Source: an uncultured bacterium
GTDB taxonomy: Bacteria; Cyanobacteriota; Vampirovibrionia; Gastranaerophilales; Gastranaerophilaceae
DNA length: 64,000 nt
Assembly (NCBI GenBank): GCA_948964545.1
Contig: CAREDV010000004.1
Location: 62,001-126,000, forward strand
Reading direction: 5' to 3'
The notes beneath the pieces were generated by a model, which had not been told where the DNA came from, made no database searches, and saw only the letters and a program-made list of their open reading frames with translations. Positions 15,761 through 24,064 of this stretch are shown here, in pieces (the first letter of the stretch is position 1; each line of letters begins with the position of its first letter). Made by a program: the position numbers and the translations under genes.

Positions 15761-17293
15761 ATGGTAAATAAAGTTACAACTGGTGCAGTAATCGGCTTAA
15801 ACGCATATAAAGTTTCGGTAGAAACAGATGTTTTAAGTTCGCTTCCTTCATTTTCAATTGTAGGACTTCCAGATGCGTCAATCAATGAAGCACGCGACAG
15901 AGTCCGTTCAGCAATAAAAAATTCTGGTTTTACATTCCCATCTCGAAAAGTTGTAATTAACCTTGCTCCTGCTGACCTTAAAAAAGAAGGTTCAAATTTT
16001 GACCTTCCGATTGCAATAGGACTTTTAACAGAAGAAGAAGTTCTCTCTGAAGATAAAATCAAAGATTATGCATTCATTGGCGAACTTTCGCTTGATGGGA
16101 GTCTGCGCGGTGTAACTGGTGTACTTCCTTTGATATTAGGTCTTAAAGAGACAGGTATGAAAAATATTTTTGTACCGCAAATTAATGCTACAGAAGCTGC
16201 ACTTGCAGGAGATGTAAATATTTTTAGTGCGCAATGTCTTGCAGATGTTGTAAACCATTTTACAGACAAACCAATAAAACCTACTGTAATAGATATAAAC
16301 GAATATTTGACAAAATGTTCTGAGCAAGATTACATCTATGATTTTAAAGATGTAAAAGGACAACAAAAAGCTAAACGAGCATTAGAGATCTCCGCAGCTG
16401 GAGGCCACAATATGCTTATGACAGGCTCACCTGGCTCTGGCAAAACACTGATGGCTAAATGCCTGCCATCTATCTTGCCTCCGCTTCAACTTTCTGAAGC
16501 ATTGGAATTAACAAAAATCTATAGTATCTCAGGGTTACTTGCACCTGATGAACCATTAATGACCAAACGACCTTTCCGCTCAGTCCACCACACAGCATCT
16601 GCAAATGGCATTATAGGCGGAGGTTCAAACCCAAAACCAGGTGAAATTACACTTGCGCACAGGGGAGTTTTATTCTTAGATGAAATGGTAGAATTCCCGA
16701 GAAGCGTATTGGAAGTTATGCGACAGCCGTTAGAAGACGGAGAAATAACAATATCCAGAACAAGACACTCGATAAAATACCCTGCAAAATTTATGCTTCT
16801 GGGGGCAATGAACCCTTGTCCCTGCGGGTATTTGGGGGATAAAGAGAAACAATGCACATGCTCGGAATTTCAAATAAACCGCTACCAATCTAAGCTTTCA
16901 GGCCCGCTTTTAGACAGAATTGATCTCCAAATTGAAGTTCCAAGACTTACTGCAGAAGAATTAATGAACACACAACCTGCCGCAGAAACTTCTGCAGATA
17001 TTAGAAAACGCGTCGTCAATGCCAGAAAAATTCAAGCTGAACGTTATAAAAACGATGGAATTCTTACAAATTCGGAATTAAACGCTAAACTTATCAAAAA
17101 ATATTGCCAAATTGACAAAGCAAGTGCAGAAATCTTGAAAGCCGCATCAGTAAAATATCATCTCTCAGGCAGACGTTATGACAGAATTCTAAAACTTGCC
17201 AGAACAATAGCAGACCTTGACGGTTCAAAAGCTATTAAACAAAATCATATTATGCAGGCACTTCAATACAGACCGCTTAAGCTGTCAAATTAA
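15761..17293 (+). CDS. comM: ComM/YifB family Mg-chelatase-like AAA+ ATPase
   Basis: This full-length 510-residue protein has the N-terminal lon-like domain (SFSIVGLPDASINEARDRVRSAI), Walker A GSPGSGKT, and the C-terminal CPCGYLGDKEKQCTC and LDRIDLQIEVP motifs of ComM. ComM is a hexameric helicase that extends D-loops during integration of transformed DNA. The start has no clear ribosome binding site and a TATTAT box ends six bases upstream. It overlaps the convergent chromate-transporter-like gene by 17 bases. Confidence 0.92.
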   Translation: MVNKVTTGAVIGLNAYKVSVETDVLSSLPSFSIVGLPDASINEARDRVRSAIKNSGFTFPSRKVVINLAPADLKKEGSNFDLPIAIGLLTEEEVLSEDKIKDYAFIGELSLDGSLRGVTGVLPLILGLKETGMKNIFVPQINATEAALAGDVNIFSAQCLADVVNHFTDKPIKPTVIDINEYLTKCSEQDYIYDFKDVKGQQKAKRALEISAAGGHNMLMTGSPGSGKTLMAKCLPSILPPLQLSEALELTKIYSISGLLAPDEPLMTKRPFRSVHHTASANGIIGGGSNPKPGEITLAHRGVLFLDEMVEFPRSVLEVMRQPLEDGEITISRTRHSIKYPAKFMLLGAMNPCPCGYLGDKEKQCTCSEFQINRYQSKLSGPLLDRIDLQIEVPRLTAEELMNTQPAAETSADIRKRVVNARKIQAERYKNDGILTNSELNAKLIKKYCQIDKASAEILKAASVKYHLSGRRYDRILKLARTIADLDGSKAIKQNHIMQALQYRPLKLSN

Positions 17294-17807
17294 AAAATCC
17301 AGCTGCAAGTCCGACAACAGCAGAAACTGCCAGATAAAATAACGGGTCGCGTTTTTCTATCAAACTTGCAATAAATAACCCTGCAAGTAAAACCATTCCG
17401 AGTAAATTTATATTATTAACAAACATATCAACCCCGACTGCAGCCAAAAGTCCGCATCCCGCAGGTTTAAGTGTATAAATTACTGATTGAACATATTTAT
17501 TATGCTTAAACTGTTCCAAAAGTTTTGAAATGATAATAACTATTATCAACGACGGCAAAATTACTGATGCGGTGGCAACAAATGCTCCCAAAATCCCCGA
17601 AGTTGAAAACCCAGCAAAAGTTGCGACATTTACACCAACAGGCCCTGGTGTAATTGATGAAACGGCAATCATATCAGACAACTGCTTTGCAGTATACCAT
17701 TTCTGCACATCAGCAATATGGTACAAAAACGGCAAAGTTGCGTATCCTCCACCAAAAGAGAATAGTCCGATATGAAAAAATTCTAAAAATAACTTAATAT
17801 ATATCAT
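17277..17807 (-). CDS. ChrA-family transporter half protein 2
   Basis: This 176-residue membrane protein contains FFHIGLFSFGGGYATLPFL and SSITPGPVGVNVATFAG, the paired signature of the chromate transporter (CHR) family, and about five hydrophobic segments. It overlaps its partner by 4 bases (ATGA). The two are probably a short-chain CHR pair that makes one carrier. The physiological substrate may not be chromate. Confidence 0.85.
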   Translation of the reverse strand: MIYIKLFLEFFHIGLFSFGGGYATLPFLYHIADVQKWYTAKQLSDMIAVSSITPGPVGVNVATFAGFSTSGILGAFVATASVILPSLIIVIIISKLLEQFKHNKYVQSVIYTLKPAGCGLLAAVGVDMFVNNINLLGMVLLAGLFIASLIEKRDPLFYLAVSAVVGLAAGFFNLTA

Positions 17808-18358
17808 TTTTCACCCCGCTCAATTTTTCTGGCAAATTGAAGCCACAATCCAATAAATATTGCAAGAATAATTAATGATGCAGGGGGAGCTTTAAAACAA
17901 GCTGACAAAATAAAAGTTAGAAAAAATATCCAGCAGGAAAATTTATCAACAACACTCTTTTTCCAAATCTCCTTTACAGCAAGAAAAATAAGTATTAATA
18001 CTCCAATTCCGACACCCCAGAAAATACTTTGAATAAATTTCAATTGAATAATTTCTTCCAAAATTTTTGCAAGCACTACAATAGAAATAAATGCAGGCGT
18101 AACAATTCCGAGCACTGCCGAAATTGCGCCAGCAGTTCTGCGCAATTTATATCCTACAAAAATAGAAACATTCGCTGCTATAATCCCAGGAACACTTTGA
18201 CCTAACGCGTAAAACTCGCACAATTCGTCATCGTCAATCCACTTTTTTTTGTCAACAAGTTCAGACTGCAAAAGCGGCAAGATAACATATCCCCCGCCCA
18301 AAAGCAGAGTTCCAACCTTAAAAAAAGTTTTAAAAATCTGATATAAAGTCTTTTCCAT
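17804..18358 (-). CDS. ChrA-family transporter half protein 1
   Basis: This 184-residue protein is homologous to the next gene: KVGTLLLGGGYVILPLL and LGQSVPGIIAANVSIFVGYKLR match the CHR repeats, again with about five membrane segments. Its ATG lies one base after the atpC stop, so it is probably translated from the atpD-atpC mRNA. Confidence 0.85.
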   Translation of the reverse strand: MEKTLYQIFKTFFKVGTLLLGGGYVILPLLQSELVDKKKWIDDDELCEFYALGQSVPGIIAANVSIFVGYKLRRTAGAISAVLGIVTPAFISIVVLAKILEEIIQLKFIQSIFWGVGIGVLILIFLAVKEIWKKSVVDKFSCWIFFLTFILSACFKAPPASLIILAIFIGLWLQFARKIERGEK

Positions 18359-18359
18359 A

Positions 18360-18752
18360 CTAATTATTCAACGTAGCTTTCAACCTTGCCATAGCTCTTG
18401 CCATAGCAGCTTCTGCACGTTTAGCATCCGCCTCTGCCTCTGCTTCAGCGAGTTTAGCCTGAGCTCGTGTCAAAGCTTCTTTTGCACGTGTAACGTCAAT
18501 TTCATCACCGCTTTCAGCGGTTGTTGTAAGAATTAGAGCTTCTTCATCTTTAAACTGAAAAACTCCGCCCATAGTCGTGAAAAACTTGACATTACCGTCT
18601 TTTACGGCTTTTGTAACTCCAATGTCCAAAGCTGTCATTAAGGGGACATGGTTTTTTAAAATACCAATTTCGCCGTCGATTGTTTTTGTGTAGATTTCAT
18701 CAACGTCCTCGTCAAATACAACTCTTTCGTGTGTAATAATTTTAAGGCGCAT
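18360..18752 (-). CDS. atpC: F-type ATP synthase subunit epsilon
   Basis: This 130-residue protein has an N-terminal beta domain (MRLKIITHERVVFDEDVDEIY, DGEIGILKNHVPLMTAL) and a C-terminal helical hairpin (about 88-128, rich in Ala, Glu and Lys) that can inhibit ATP hydrolysis. Two bases after atpD. Confidence 0.95.
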   Translation of the reverse strand: MRLKIITHERVVFDEDVDEIYTKTIDGEIGILKNHVPLMTALDIGVTKAVKDGNVKFFTTMGGVFQFKDEEALILTTTAESGDEIDVTRAKEALTRAQAKLAEAEAEADAKRAEAAMARAMARLKATLNN

Positions 18753-18754
18753 GA

Positions 18755-20164
18755 TTAAACCCTCAATGTTTTAGCTTTTTCAACAGCTTCCTCAATAGTT
18801 CCCACCATATAGAAAGCTTGTTCGGGCAAATCATCGTGTTTACCCTCAATAATCTCTTTAAAGCCTTTTACAGTATCTTCAAGTTTTACGTATTTTCCTT
18901 TTAAGCCTGAGAACTGCTCTGCAACAAAGAACGGTTGAGAGAGGAATTTTTGAATTTTTCTTGCACGGTTAACAACTTCTTTATCTTCTTCTGAAAGTTC
19001 GTCCATACCCAAAATTGCGATAATATCCTGCAATTCTTTATATTTTTGAAGAATTTCAAGAACTTTTCTCGTAACATCATAATGCTCCTCGCCGATAATA
19101 TTCGGGTCTAAAGCGCGCGATGATGATTCCAGCGGGTCAACCGCAGGATAAATACCCAATGATGCGATATTTCTAGATAAAACGGTTGATGCATCAAGGT
19201 GAGAGAAAGTTGTTGCAGGCGCAGGGTCAGTCAAGTCGTCTGCGGGTACATAAATTGCTTGAACGGATGTAATTGAACCGTCTTTTGTCGACGTAATTCT
19301 TTCCTGCAATTCACCCATCTCATTTGCCAATGTAGGCTGATAACCAACGGCAGACGGCATACGTCCCAAAAGCGCGGAAACTTCAGAACCTGCCTGAGTA
19401 AATCTGAAAATATTATCAACGAATAAAAGTACGTCTTGTTTTGAAAAATCTCTGAAATATTCCGCAGCAGTAAGCGCAGAAAGTCCAACTCTCATACGAG
19501 CCCCCGGCGGTTCGTTCATCTGACCGTAAATCAATGCAACTTTATCAATTACTCCTGATTCTTTCATTTCATTCCAAAGGTCGTTACCTTCACGGGTTCT
19601 TTCGCCAACACCGCCAAAAACAGATACACCTGAATGTTCTTGAGCAATATTGTGGATAAGTTCCATAATAAGAACTGTTTTACCAACACCTGCACCTCCA
19701 AAAAGTCCGATTTTACCACCTTTTTGGTACGGCTGCAAAAGGTCAATTGCCTTAATACCTGTTTCGAGAATTTCGATATTAGTGTTCTGGTCTGTAAGTT
19801 TTGGAGATTCTCTATGGATTGGCAGATAAGTATCAGTTTCAATTTCGCCCATCTGGTCAACAGGTTCGCCGACAACGTTAAGAATTCTGCCGAGGATTGG
19901 TTTGCCGACAGGGATTTTTATAGGTTCATTTGTATTAATAACTTTCATCCCTCTTTTCAAACCGTCGGTTGATGACATTGCAACGGTTCTAACCCTGTTT
20001 GAGCCAAGCATCTGCTGAACCTCGGCAACCACAAAAGTTCCGTCATCTTTTTGCACCTTTAAAGCAGTATAAATTTCAGGCAATTCTCCTTGCTGAAACT
20101 CAACGTCAATAACAGGTCCGATAATCTTTGTAATTAATCCCTCTTGTTTAGTCAATGTCTCCAT
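18755..20164 (-). CDS. atpD: F-type ATP synthase subunit beta
   Basis: The 469-residue catalytic subunit has Walker A GGAGVGKT, GERTREGNDLWNEM, and ALLGRMPSAVGYQPTLANEMG. I chose MET at 20164, with GGAGAGG upstream. No alpha, gamma or delta gene is adjacent, which matches the separate atpBE operon of Cyanobacteria. Confidence 0.97.
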   Translation of the reverse strand: METLTKQEGLITKIIGPVIDVEFQQGELPEIYTALKVQKDDGTFVVAEVQQMLGSNRVRTVAMSSTDGLKRGMKVINTNEPIKIPVGKPILGRILNVVGEPVDQMGEIETDTYLPIHRESPKLTDQNTNIEILETGIKAIDLLQPYQKGGKIGLFGGAGVGKTVLIMELIHNIAQEHSGVSVFGGVGERTREGNDLWNEMKESGVIDKVALIYGQMNEPPGARMRVGLSALTAAEYFRDFSKQDVLLFVDNIFRFTQAGSEVSALLGRMPSAVGYQPTLANEMGELQERITSTKDGSITSVQAIYVPADDLTDPAPATTFSHLDASTVLSRNIASLGIYPAVDPLESSSRALDPNIIGEEHYDVTRKVLEILQKYKELQDIIAILGMDELSEEDKEVVNRARKIQKFLSQPFFVAEQFSGLKGKYVKLEDTVKGFKEIIEGKHDDLPEQAFYMVGTIEEAVEKAKTLRV

Positions 20165-20189
20165 TCTCTGCCTCTCCTTTAATGTCCTA

Positions 20190-20218
20190 ATTATAATACA
20201 AGGAAAAATTTTTCGCAA
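20190..20218 (-). promoter_or_regulatory. Promoter of atpD-atpC
   Basis: On the minus strand TTGCGA (20218-20213) is followed after 17 bases by TATAAT (20195-20190), giving a leader of about 20 bases before the GGAG of atpD. This supports an independent atpD-atpC transcription unit. Confidence 0.7.
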
Positions 20219-20223
20219 GCGAA

Positions 20224-20424
20224 CTAAAAGTCAATCAGACCAAGACTGACAGCAGTCGGCAGAATTTGAGTAATTCTTTTGATTTTGAGTTTTTTGAGTA
20301 TGGAACTTTTGCATTTGACGTATTGAGGGTAATCAATAGCTAGCCAGTCGCAAATAGAAAAAGCGTCCAGCCCCTCTGCGAGCAGACGCAAAACCCTTAA
20401 TTCCAACGGAGTAAGTTCATCCAT
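20224..20424 (-). CDS. Small LuxR-type helix-turn-helix protein
   Basis: This 66-residue protein starting MDELTPLELRVLRLLAEGLDAF has the LuxR/GerE DNA-binding pattern (TPLELRVLRLLAEG, then a recognition-helix region near SSILKKLKI). There is no receiver domain. The frame extends upstream to 20466, but MDELTP is the natural domain boundary. It is divergent from an Xre gene. Confidence 0.6.
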   Translation of the reverse strand: MDELTPLELRVLRLLAEGLDAFSICDWLAIDYPQYVKCKSSILKKLKIKRITQILPTAVSLGLIDF

Positions 20425-20527
20425 AGGTAAAGAATACAATAAAAACATATTTTTGCAATACATCACCTTGCATAATAATAGCCACTATATGGTAGTTGAA
20501 AATGTAAAAATAAAATATCATTAAAAA

Positions 20528-20848
20528 ATGGATTTAAGAAAAAAACTAGGCAAAAGAATACAACAATTAAGAAAATTAAATAAATTCTCCCAAGAATTAT
20601 TTGCTGAAAAAATTGGGATGTCCAGAAATTCTCTAAGTGAGATAGAAACAGGGGAATCATATCCAAAACCTGAAAACCTTGAATGCATAAAAACTGCCTT
20701 AAATGTTGAATTTAAGGATTTATTTACTTTTGGAAATAAAACAAGTGATAAACTTGACAATATTTCTATGAAACTTAAAAAAGTTGATGACAAAACATTA
20801 GATTTTGTCAATGCAATACTTGATACTTATATTAAAGATTACAACTAA
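20528..20848 (+). CDS. Xre-family HTH regulator with C-terminal helix
   Basis: Residues 5-65 form an HTH_3 domain (LGKRIQQLRKLNKFSQELFAEKIGMSRNSLSEIETGESYP). Residues 70-106 are helical and may dimerise. An upstream weak ribosome binding site is seen. It converges on the second LuxR-type gene. Confidence 0.85.
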   Translation: MDLRKKLGKRIQQLRKLNKFSQELFAEKIGMSRNSLSEIETGESYPKPENLECIKTALNVEFKDLFTFGNKTSDKLDNISMKLKKVDDKTLDFVNAILDTYIKDYN

Positions 20849-21074
20849 TCATATCTGCATCCACCAACCCGTTCACCAGCGCAAAGTACGCAAGCTGGCG
20901 GCGATTTCTTAAACATAATTTTTCGCGGAGTTTTCTTACCTTATACAAAACCTTGTTCAAATCAAAAAGGTAATATTCCTGTGCAATTTGCGCATAAGTC
21001 TTGCCTGAAAACAGATAGAACAACATATCCGTGCCTGCTAAATCGTAATATTTGGAATAAATATCTGTAATAAT
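20832..21074 (-). CDS. Second small LuxR-type HTH protein, possibly starting at ATT
   Basis: The C-terminal 64 residues (MLFYLFSGKTYAQIAQEYYL, VRKLREKLCLRNRRQLAYFA) resemble a LuxR/GerE HTH. The first canonical ATG (21026) has no ribosome binding site. In the same frame an AAGGAG lies five bases before ATT at 21074, and reading from there adds IITDIYSKYYDLAGTD, which completes the first helix. An ATT start is rare (known in infC). The alternative is ATG 21026. It overlaps the convergent Xre gene by 17 bases. Confidence 0.5.
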   Translation of the reverse strand: MITDIYSKYYDLAGTDMLFYLFSGKTYAQIAQEYYLFDLNKVLYKVRKLREKLCLRNRRQLAYFALVNGLVDADMISCNL

Positions 21075-21221
21075 TTTATCTCCTTATAGTTAGTATCTAT
21101 CTATAAGTATAACTCTTTTAATTTTGAATTCGTTAATAATATTTCCAATTTTTATAACTAATTGTTTATCATAAACATGTCGTTAATAGATTATATATAC
21201 AATGAGTTGTAATTTATACTC

Positions 21222-21551
21222 ATGGATATATATTTAGCATTTAGCAAAAGATTAAAAAAGCTTAGGGCAGAAAGAAATATAACGCAAGAAAAACTTTCAG
21301 AAATAGTTGGCGTAGAACCAGCTTTTGTCGGTATGTTAGAAACAGGCAAACGTGCTCCGTCATTCAAGACTTTGCAAAAAATTGCCGAAGCTCTGGACAT
21401 ACAATACTTTGAATTATTCAAGGCAGATGATGCCAACACACCAAATGCCTTGCAGGCACTAATCCTTAAAGAAACAGAAAATCTTGATACAAAAACTCTT
21501 AAACATATTCTAAAATCCATAAAAGATTTAAAAGAATTTTTAAAAGAGTAG
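21222..21551 (+). CDS. Xre-family HTH regulator
   Basis: The 109-residue protein has an N-terminal HTH_3 domain (SKRLKKLRAERNITQEKLSEIVGVEPAFVGMLETGKRAPS) and a C-terminal helix. It precedes a tiny hydrophobic peptide gene by about 70 bases. A GTTTAT/ATAAAC palindrome lies near 21164-21177 upstream. It may regulate itself and its neighbours. Confidence 0.85.
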   Translation: MDIYLAFSKRLKKLRAERNITQEKLSEIVGVEPAFVGMLETGKRAPSFKTLQKIAEALDIQYFELFKADDANTPNALQALILKETENLDTKTLKHILKSIKDLKEFLKE

Positions 21552-21622
21552 GGCAAAAAAGCACAACGCCGCCGCTGTCACACGCAATTTACGTAGAAAT
21601 TGGACAGAAAGGGGGTGTAACC

Positions 21623-21697
21623 ATGACAAGTCGAATAATAAAAATTGCCATCACGGTAATGATAGCAATTTTAGAGATTATTTTAATCTTGTTATAG
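21623..21697 (+). CDS. Tiny hydrophobic membrane peptide, possible type I toxin-like
   Basis: A 24-residue reading frame starts MTSRIIKIAITVMIAI and is a single transmembrane helix. It has the strongest ribosome binding site of the region (AAAGGGGGTG, eight bases upstream) and is followed at once by an intrinsic terminator. A CAATTT/AAATTG hairpin lies just upstream (21585-21602). Such features fit short membrane toxins or regulatory peptides. No antisense RNA could be identified, so function is open. Confidence 0.55.
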   Translation: MTSRIIKIAITVMIAILEIILILL

Positions 21698-21755
21698 GGT
21701 GCGTAGAAGAGTCTTTAACCACGCTTAAGTTTAAAGGCTCTCGCCCTACTTTTTC
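21695..21755 (+). terminator. Terminator after the tiny peptide gene
   Basis: GAGTCTTTAAC (21709-21719) pairs with GTTTAAAGGCTC (21729-21740) with one wobble and one bulge, TAGGG/CCCTA can pair outside it, and TTTTT follows. Confidence 0.75.
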
Positions 21756-21859
21756 ATTATTTACGATTTTCTGCAATTTGTCAAGTATTCATTAAAAAAT
21801 AATTAACAAATCCAAAATTCTCACTATTTTGTATTATTATAAAATAAGGAGATATCAAA

Positions 21860-22885
21860 ATGGAATACAAAGACTATTATGAAATATTAGGCGTAAAACG
21901 CGATGCAACTGATGCGGAAATTAAATCAGCTTACAGAAAACTCGCGCGCAAATATCACCCTGACGTTAATAAAACAAAAGAAGCAGAAAGTAAATTTAAA
22001 GATATAAATGAAGCTTATGAAGTTCTCGGCGACAAACAAAAACGCCAAAGATACGACAGTCTTGGCGCAAACTGGCAGGGAGGTCAAAGCTACACTCCGC
22101 CTCCTGGATTTGAAAATTTCGGGTTTGGCGGCGGACAAGGTTATCAAAGCTTTAACTTCAACGGTCAGGATATGGGCGGATTTTCAGACTTTTTCAGCTC
22201 TCTGTTCGGTGATATGATGGGCGGAGGCAGAAGTTCTCAAGGAATGAATTTTGGCGGATTTGATTTCGGCGGAGCACAACAGGCAAGGCAAAGTCAAAGA
22301 CGTCGTCAAGAACCGCCGTCAGAGGATTTGGATATAACCAAAACCCTTAACATAACAGCTAAAGATATATTTTCAAAAGAACCGATTTCAGTAAAATATA
22401 ACAACATGGAACGCTGCACCCAATGCCAAGGCGGCGGATACTGCTCAAATTGCGGCGGGACAGGAATAAAAACAGAACAAAAATCAATTAAAGTAAAACT
22501 ACCGCCTGAAATTAAAGAAGGTAAAAAAATTCGTATAAAAGGCGAAGGGCAAACCGATGCTTACGGCAGAAAAGGAGACTTGTATCTTGTAATTCATTTC
22601 AAAGATAACGAATATGAAATTGACGGTTATGATTTGACAAAAGAAATCGAAATCACACCACCTGAAGCAGTTTTGGGGGCAAAAAAAGAAATTGAAACAC
22701 TTCACGGAAAAATTACAATAAAAATTCCGCCAAAAACTTCATCGGGTCAATCATTGCGCCTGAAAGAACTCGGATTACCGAAAAAAGGCGGTTACGGAAA
22801 CCTAAACGCCAAAATTAAAATCGTAATCCCGAAAAATATTTCAGACAAACAAATCGAACTTTATAAAAAAATTTCAGAGTCATAA
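21860..22885 (+). CDS. DnaJ-like co-chaperone with a single zinc centre
   Basis: The J domain (residues 3-70) includes the HPD motif in RKYHPDVNK. A Gly/Phe/Gln-rich region spans about 75-150. Only two zinc-type repeats follow (CTQCQGGG and CSNCGGTG), where classical DnaJ has four. The C-terminal substrate-binding domain is intact. With 341 residues it lies between DnaJ and CbpA in form. It should stimulate DnaK ATPase. No dnaK or grpE is nearby. AAGGAG precedes the ATG. Confidence 0.9.
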   Translation: MEYKDYYEILGVKRDATDAEIKSAYRKLARKYHPDVNKTKEAESKFKDINEAYEVLGDKQKRQRYDSLGANWQGGQSYTPPPGFENFGFGGGQGYQSFNFNGQDMGGFSDFFSSLFGDMMGGGRSSQGMNFGGFDFGGAQQARQSQRRRQEPPSEDLDITKTLNITAKDIFSKEPISVKYNNMERCTQCQGGGYCSNCGGTGIKTEQKSIKVKLPPEIKEGKKIRIKGEGQTDAYGRKGDLYLVIHFKDNEYEIDGYDLTKEIEITPPEAVLGAKKEIETLHGKITIKIPPKTSSGQSLRLKELGLPKKGGYGNLNAKIKIVIPKNISDKQIELYKKISES

Positions 22886-22949
22886 AACTCAATAATATAT
22901 TGACAACAGCCCCATTTACAGTCACAATAAACTTAACGAGGGGGTTAAA

Positions 22950-24053
22950 ATGACTAAAGAAACTTTTTTACACGATAAACACGTTCAATTGAATGCGAAA
23001 ATGGTGGATTTTGCTGGCTGGCATATGCCTGTACAGTACACTTCCATTATTGAAGAACACAAAACAGTAAGGGAAAATGTCGGACTTTTTGATGTTTCTC
23101 ATATGGGCGAAGTTTTTGTGTCGGGAAAAGATGCTTTAGAATTCTTAAATAAGATTGTACCTCAAGATATTTCAAAATTGAATTATGAAAAAGCGGTTTA
23201 TTGCCAGCTTCCAAATCTAAAAGGCGGACTTATCGACGATTTAATCATATATAAGCTTGGCATTTTGGAATATTTAGTAATTTGTAACGCGTCAAGAATT
23301 GATGAAGATTTAAACTGGATGGTCAGAAATAGCCGCGGATATGATGTTAAAATTGACAACCGTTCGCATGAGTTCTCACTTCTCGCAGTACAAGGCCCAA
23401 AAGCTGATTCTCTGATGCGCAAAATGGGACTTGACACTCATCAGGAGTCTTTCACGATTAAACCTGCAAAAATCGCTGGGATTAAAGTTCTTGCTTCACG
23501 CACAGGGTACACTGGCGAAGACGGTTACGAAGTTTTAGTCGAAAATCTTCATTCAGAATTTTTATGGGATGAAATCCTTAAACAAGGTGAAGAATTTGGC
23601 ATTAAGCCAATTGGACTTGGTGCTCGCGACACATTACGTCTTGAAGCTGCTTTACACCTTTACGGAAACGATTTGGACGAGAACACAACTCCAATTGAAG
23701 CAGGTTTGAGCTGGTCTGTTCCAAAAGACAAAGTTGAAGATTACAACGGAAAAGAAGTCATAATGGAACAAATCAAAAACGGAATTTCCAAAAAATTAAT
23801 CGGTCTGAAAATGCTGGATAAATCAATCGCACGCCACGAGTATGAAGTTTATTTCAATGGCGAAAAAGTCGGTCACATCACAAGCGGAGCACCATCGCCG
23901 ATGCTCGGTGCAAATATAGCGCTTGCTTATGTTAAAAATGATAAAGAAATTTGCACAGGCGCGACTATTCAGGTTATGATTAGGGAAAAGTTTCACGATG
24001 CGGAAGTTGTAAAAAGACCGTTTATCGAAAAAAGAAACAAGGTCACAATATAA
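22950..24053 (+). CDS. gcvT: Glycine cleavage system T protein (aminomethyltransferase)
   Basis: The 367-residue protein starts TKETFLHDKHVQLNAKMVDFAGWHMPVQY and contains GLFDVSHMGEV and ARDTLRLEAALHLYGND, all GcvT signatures. It transfers the methylene group from the H protein lipoyl arm to tetrahydrofolate and releases ammonia. It opens a gcvT-gcvH-gcvPA operon. A GAGGGGG ribosome binding site precedes it. The 64-base upstream gap is too short for a glycine riboswitch. Confidence 0.96.
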   Translation: MTKETFLHDKHVQLNAKMVDFAGWHMPVQYTSIIEEHKTVRENVGLFDVSHMGEVFVSGKDALEFLNKIVPQDISKLNYEKAVYCQLPNLKGGLIDDLIIYKLGILEYLVICNASRIDEDLNWMVRNSRGYDVKIDNRSHEFSLLAVQGPKADSLMRKMGLDTHQESFTIKPAKIAGIKVLASRTGYTGEDGYEVLVENLHSEFLWDEILKQGEEFGIKPIGLGARDTLRLEAALHLYGNDLDENTTPIEAGLSWSVPKDKVEDYNGKEVIMEQIKNGISKKLIGLKMLDKSIARHEYEVYFNGEKVGHITSGAPSPMLGANIALAYVKNDKEICTGATIQVMIREKFHDAEVVKRPFIEKRNKVTI

Positions 24054-24064
24054 GGAGATATAAA

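Noticed and set aside
17277..18358. Chromate resistance operon
   Set aside because: The CHR family is recognised, but nothing here shows chromate as substrate. The genes sit behind ATP synthase subunits, not metal-resistance genes.
22886..22949. Glycine riboswitch in front of gcvT
   Set aside because: The gap is only 64 bases and shows a promoter-like TTGACA and a ribosome binding site but no room for an aptamer.
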